Below, piece by piece: positions 40,801-43,101 of a stretch of DNA of 43,101 nt. The notes beneath the pieces were generated by a model. It worked only from the letters and a program-made list of their open reading frames with translations, ran no database searches and had not been told where the DNA came from. The first letter of the stretch is position 1, and every line of letters begins with the position of its first letter. The translations under genes were made by a program, and so were the position numbers. The stretch is from positions 1 to 43,101 of the forward strand of contig CACVKW010001145.1 of assembly GCA_902749685.1 (NCBI GenBank). The letters are read 5' to 3'. Source of the stretch: Olavius sp. associated proteobacterium Delta 1 (GTDB taxonomy: Bacteria > Desulfobacterota > Desulfobacteria > Desulfobacterales > JAFDCJ01).

Positions 40801-43101
40801 TGAATTTTTTCCCGGAATGATCGATGAAATCCGCGTTTATAACCGCGCGCTGAGCGTGACTGAAATTCAGGCCGATATGAACACCCCCGTCGAGCCGCTT
40901 TCGCAGGATATTCCCTTGATGTTGATTGAAGATGTGGCGTTGGAAGAAACCGATACACTCTCAGTTAATGCAGTTTTTACGGTGACGCTATCTGCTGTCA
41001 GCCAAGATGAAGTGACAGTCAGTTATTCCACGATCGACGGCACCGCTTCGGCCGGCAGTGACTACCTGCCAAGCTCCGGCATTTTGACATTTGCGCCCGG
41101 GACGACTACACAAGTGATTTCCGTAGCGGTAAATGGAGATGTTATCGACGAAGAAAATGAAACTTTTTTTGTACAGCTTTCTGCGGCAGTCAATGCAGAT
41201 ATTGGAGACCCTGCCGGCCGGGCGATGATTATCGATGACTATGAGGGCGGTAATTTTGTAATCGATGGCGGTACCGGAGATATATATATCGCAGACAACA
41301 ACGATTTGGACTATGAAACTGCCACCAGTTACATGTTGACCGTAGAGGTTGAGGACTCCGGTTTACCACCGCTCAACAACACCGCCATGATCACGGTCGA
41401 TGTAACTGATGTTAACGAATCCCCGGCCGCAGTTGATGACAATGTCGCTACAGATGAAGATACCGCTGTGACCGTTAACGTTTTGGCAAACGACAGTGAT
41501 GTAGACGGCGACGGTCTGAGTGTTGTAGCAGTAACTGATCCAGCCAAAGGTACGGCCGCGATCAATGAGGACAGCAGCGTTTCATATACGCCGGAGGCAG
41601 ACTTTTTCGGCAGCGACAGTTTCACGTACACTATCAGTGACGGTGAGTTGACTGCCACCGGAACGGTGACGGTAAGCATGTCGGCGGTCAATGATGCGCC
41701 GGCAGACATTACTCTGAGCAATAACAGTATTAATGAGAACCTGCCGCCCGGGACCCTGGTGGGTACTTTTACCTCCACCGACGCTGATGCAGGCGATAGT
41801 CATACCTACAGCCTGGCATCAACAGGTGCAGGTGATATTGATTGGCTTTTCTTCACCATTGCCGGCAACGAGCTTAGCGCGAGGGTGACCTTGGACTACG
41901 AGGCTAAATCTTTCTACAGCCTGCTGGTGATAACGGAAGATCAAAGTGGTGAGATTTTTGAGAAACCATTCACCATCGTTGTGAATAATGTCAATAATGA
42001 AGCACCGCTCGGCATCACTTTGACCAACAGCGCAATATCCGAAAATCAGCCTGCCGGCGCAACCGTCGGGACTTTCTTGACAACAGATCAGGATATCGGC
42101 CAGATTCACCTCTATAGCCTGGCAGCGGGATTGGACGACGACGATAACGCATTATTCACCATTTCCAATGATGAGCTGCGGACGGCGGCCAGCTTCGATT
42201 TCGAAACCAAAAGCACCTGCAAAATTCGGGTGAAAACCGATGACCAACACGGCGGTGCTTTTGAAGGGAAACTCACGATTACCGTCATCGACGCTAACGA
42301 TGCTCCGGTGGCCTTAGATGACACGGTGAGCACCAGTGCAGACACCCCGGTGATCATTGAGGTGTTGGCCAACGATAGCGATGCGGACGGCGATGGACTC
42401 AGTGTGACAGGGGTGAGCCAGGCGGCCAACGGCACGGTGACGGACAATGGCGACAACACCGTCACCTACACGCCGAATGCCGACCTTAACGGTCAAGAGA
42501 CCTTCACCTATCAGATCAGTGACGGCCAGGGTGGCAGCGTCACGGCCACGGTGAATGTGACGGTCTATGCAGCTCAATATACTTTGACATGGGAGCCGAG
42601 CCAATCACCTGACGTAGTAGGATATTACGTTCACATTGGCACAGCACCGAGAGATTACACCCAAACCATCGATGTGGGCAATGTCACAAGCTATAATATA
42701 TGGCTGGCCGAGAAATTCGTTACCTATTATTTTTCCGTTACAGCCTATGATTCTGGCGGGCAGGGGATCGACTTTTTCAAACCAGAACTCAGTGCCCGCG
42801 TAATAGACGATATGCATATCTTAACCTCTACAAATTATGAGGATGCATGGAACCCGACTGTAAGTGGCTGGACTGTTTATGACAATGAACCAGCCGGAGC
42901 GGTGATTAGCAATGTGTATGATGCTGATCGTGGGAGTCGGGTGATCGAGCTTTCGGGTTCAGGCCTTAACAATGGTTATCAATTGAGAAAGGAGGATGGA
43001 AATCCATGGCTTGATTCGAGTCGGTTTGTGATTGAATGGAGCATGCAATATTCGGAGAAATTTGAAGTTTTTATTGAGGTGAGGACCACGGCGGGTCAGC
43101 G
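37805..43101 (+). CDS. giant secreted multidomain adhesin-like protein (partial, no stop)
   Basis: The frame stays open for 1,765 codons to the right edge. Residues 1-38 form a signal peptide ending near TVYA. Domains in order: tandem-95/VCBS-like repeat (40-135), two Fn3-like domains (138-230 and 319-418), an EF-hand/TSP3-like Asp-rich loop (DNDQDSMADDW ... DPDGDGNSNYQE, about 515-560), a second tandem-95 repeat, the front half of a cadherin domain, Calx-beta, LamG-like lectin fold (AAYSFDEGSG ... GMIDEIRVYNRAL), Calx-beta, the back half of the cadherin (YMLTVEVEDSG), tandem-95, two cadherin-like domains, tandem-95, Fn3, and a beta-rich end domain. Many Asp motifs imply Ca2+ binding. It is probably a cell-surface or biofilm protein. 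The c-di-GMP riboswitch upstream supports that role. Confidence 0.85.
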   Translation, partial: MFRRITLKKNVCIPLLRQLFICSWLWVFLVLFPSQTVYADAPVANPDTATVAEGGTVSVLESTETSVLANDTDAEGDTLTAALVSDVSHGTLVLNAADGTFSYTHDGSKYLIDSFTYKALDASLESAAAKVTIRINPHIALRWDKNPESDLAGYRLYYKTGAPVDDRVDPDLAVIDIPKESLADEDNPTYTVEGLDATQVHFFAVTAYDDSISVNESYFSNGASTLRITKPGEGFFVNGEMDYTKFQTEGRGIPGTSVEVFANDIQMEVNDDDVKDDGAWINYLDFSGVSQGEINLTVVYNGITSFPVKGIYDIIAPLIELDDPAPAVTDKKDSYAILQWETNEPAFGTVEYGLDENYGGIETSEVLTTNHRVIITGLAADTEYHFRVSAEDAAGNGPDSSSEDTNPSSDYSFRTDPPAAPSIAKYPYLGPDFIEITFDKPNLLNAGLETSYSFNPALLFNTTEDESDDIIEIDDFSYRLLMRDIPHYEIFILTVINIADSVGQSIIPPTVTINDNDQDSMADDWEAEYGLDSENDDSGQDPDGDGNSNYQEYLARTHPRNDAPVAAADAVTVDEGETVSVLDSGQGSVLANDSDAEGDALTAVLVSGPVHAADFSLNADGRFSYTHDGSETSADSFSYQAQDTEPRAGDPVTVSITVTAVNDAPVATDGGFTVAEDAVSGVVVGTMSAFDNDGDLLTYTIKSINALPVISIDNVTVTEGDTGSINATFTATLSAAVSREVSVEYATSDGTAEAGNDYEPLAGTLTFDAGIRTKTMEVLVYGDVTDEANETFFVNLTNAVNAVIADPEGRATISDNDGPAGIPAGGLVAAYSFDEGSGTTVVDSSGNGNTGVISGAGWTAEAKFGKALSFDGVNDWVTVNDANVLDLSTGVTLEAWVYPTEPLSGRSWATVIIKGAALYYLAANSDLDTPSTGIIVGGYRDLYGILTLPANNWAHLAGTYDGVNQRLFIDGVEVTSRAQIGEFETSDGPLHFGGNSVWGEFFPGMIDEIRVYNRALSVTEIQADMNTPVEPLSQDIPLMLIEDVALEETDTLSVNAVFTVTLSAVSQDEVTVSYSTIDGTASAGSDYLPSSGILTFAPGTTTQVISVAVNGDVIDEENETFFVQLSAAVNADIGDPAGRAMIIDDYEGGNFVIDGGTGDIYIADNNDLDYETATSYMLTVEVEDSGLPPLNNTAMITVDVTDVNESPAAVDDNVATDEDTAVTVNVLANDSDVDGDGLSVVAVTDPAKGTAAINEDSSVSYTPEADFFGSDSFTYTISDGELTATGTVTVSMSAVNDAPADITLSNNSINENLPPGTLVGTFTSTDADAGDSHTYSLASTGAGDIDWLFFTIAGNELSARVTLDYEAKSFYSLLVITEDQSGEIFEKPFTIVVNNVNNEAPLGITLTNSAISENQPAGATVGTFLTTDQDIGQIHLYSLAAGLDDDDNALFTISNDELRTAASFDFETKSTCKIRVKTDDQHGGAFEGKLTITVIDANDAPVALDDTVSTSADTPVIIEVLANDSDADGDGLSVTGVSQAANGTVTDNGDNTVTYTPNADLNGQETFTYQISDGQGGSVTATVNVTVYAAQYTLTWEPSQSPDVVGYYVHIGTAPRDYTQTIDVGNVTSYNIWLAEKFVTYYFSVTAYDSGGQGIDFFKPELSARVIDDMHILTSTNYEDAWNPTVSGWTVYDNEPAGAVISNVYDADRGSRVIELSGSGLNNGYQLRKEDGNPWLDSSRFVIEWSMQYSEKFEVFIEVRTTAGQ

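Overview
The window looks like a chromosome segment of an anaerobic Desulfobacterota (sulfate-reducer-like) bacterium. This is inferred from the combination of an ETF/membrane Fe-S oxidoreductase pair, a seven-haem cytochrome, an aldehyde:ferredoxin oxidoreductase, an MttB-family methyltransferase and a GEMM riboswitch. Most genes from the left edge to about 36.7 kb are on the minus strand. No rRNA, tRNA or CRISPR array was seen.

Left part (0-7 kb): an HU gene, a truncated outer-membrane porin, and a compact metal operon read leftwards. The operon holds a DtxR/MntR-like regulator with a palindromic operator, small membrane proteins, three stand-alone proteins with an 'H-x-x-P-G-R-I-R' domain, and a P1B-type ATPase that has Ser-Cys-Gly in place of the usual Cys-Pro-Cys. 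It ends in a clear intrinsic terminator. The layout resembles ferrosome (fez) iron-organelle clusters.

Middle-left (7-18.7 kb): amine and C1 metabolism mixed with decaying genes. Intact genes are a short-chain dehydrogenase, a PatA-like putrescine aminotransferase, a dimethylglycine/sarcosine-dehydrogenase-like flavoprotein (the only long plus-strand gene here) and a DUF1638-hydantoinase fusion. Broken genes are a REP-type transposase tail, a DUF1989 tail, two flavoprotein fragments joined in one frame across a TGA, the sensor domain of a sigma-54-type regulator, and an MttB-family gene with a frameshifting internal deletion.

Centre (19-36.7 kb): about 17.5 kb of leftward genes that form a mycofactocin redox locus. 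Transcription order is creatinase-like M24 protein, Zn alcohol dehydrogenase, tungsten-type AOR, MoaD-like protein, mftA, hairpin, mftB, mftC, two FadH/OYE-family flavoenzymes, etfA, heptahaem cytochrome c, membrane Fe-S ETF:quinone-type oxidoreductase, etfB, mycofactocin-type SDR and mftF. No mftD, mftE or mftG homologue is visible. The content suggests alcohols are oxidised by mycofactocin-linked dehydrogenases, aldehydes by AOR, and electrons leave through OYE/ETF/Fe-S protein to quinone and cytochrome.

Right part (36.7-43.1 kb): a 1.1-kb regulatory stretch with REP-like hairpins, a mini HTH gene and a c-di-GMP-I riboswitch with an overlapping terminator. It leads into a giant secreted multidomain adhesin-like protein, preceded by a G9 tract and running off the right edge. 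Degenerate 7-bp-phased repeats recur in at least six places across the window, nearly all between genes.
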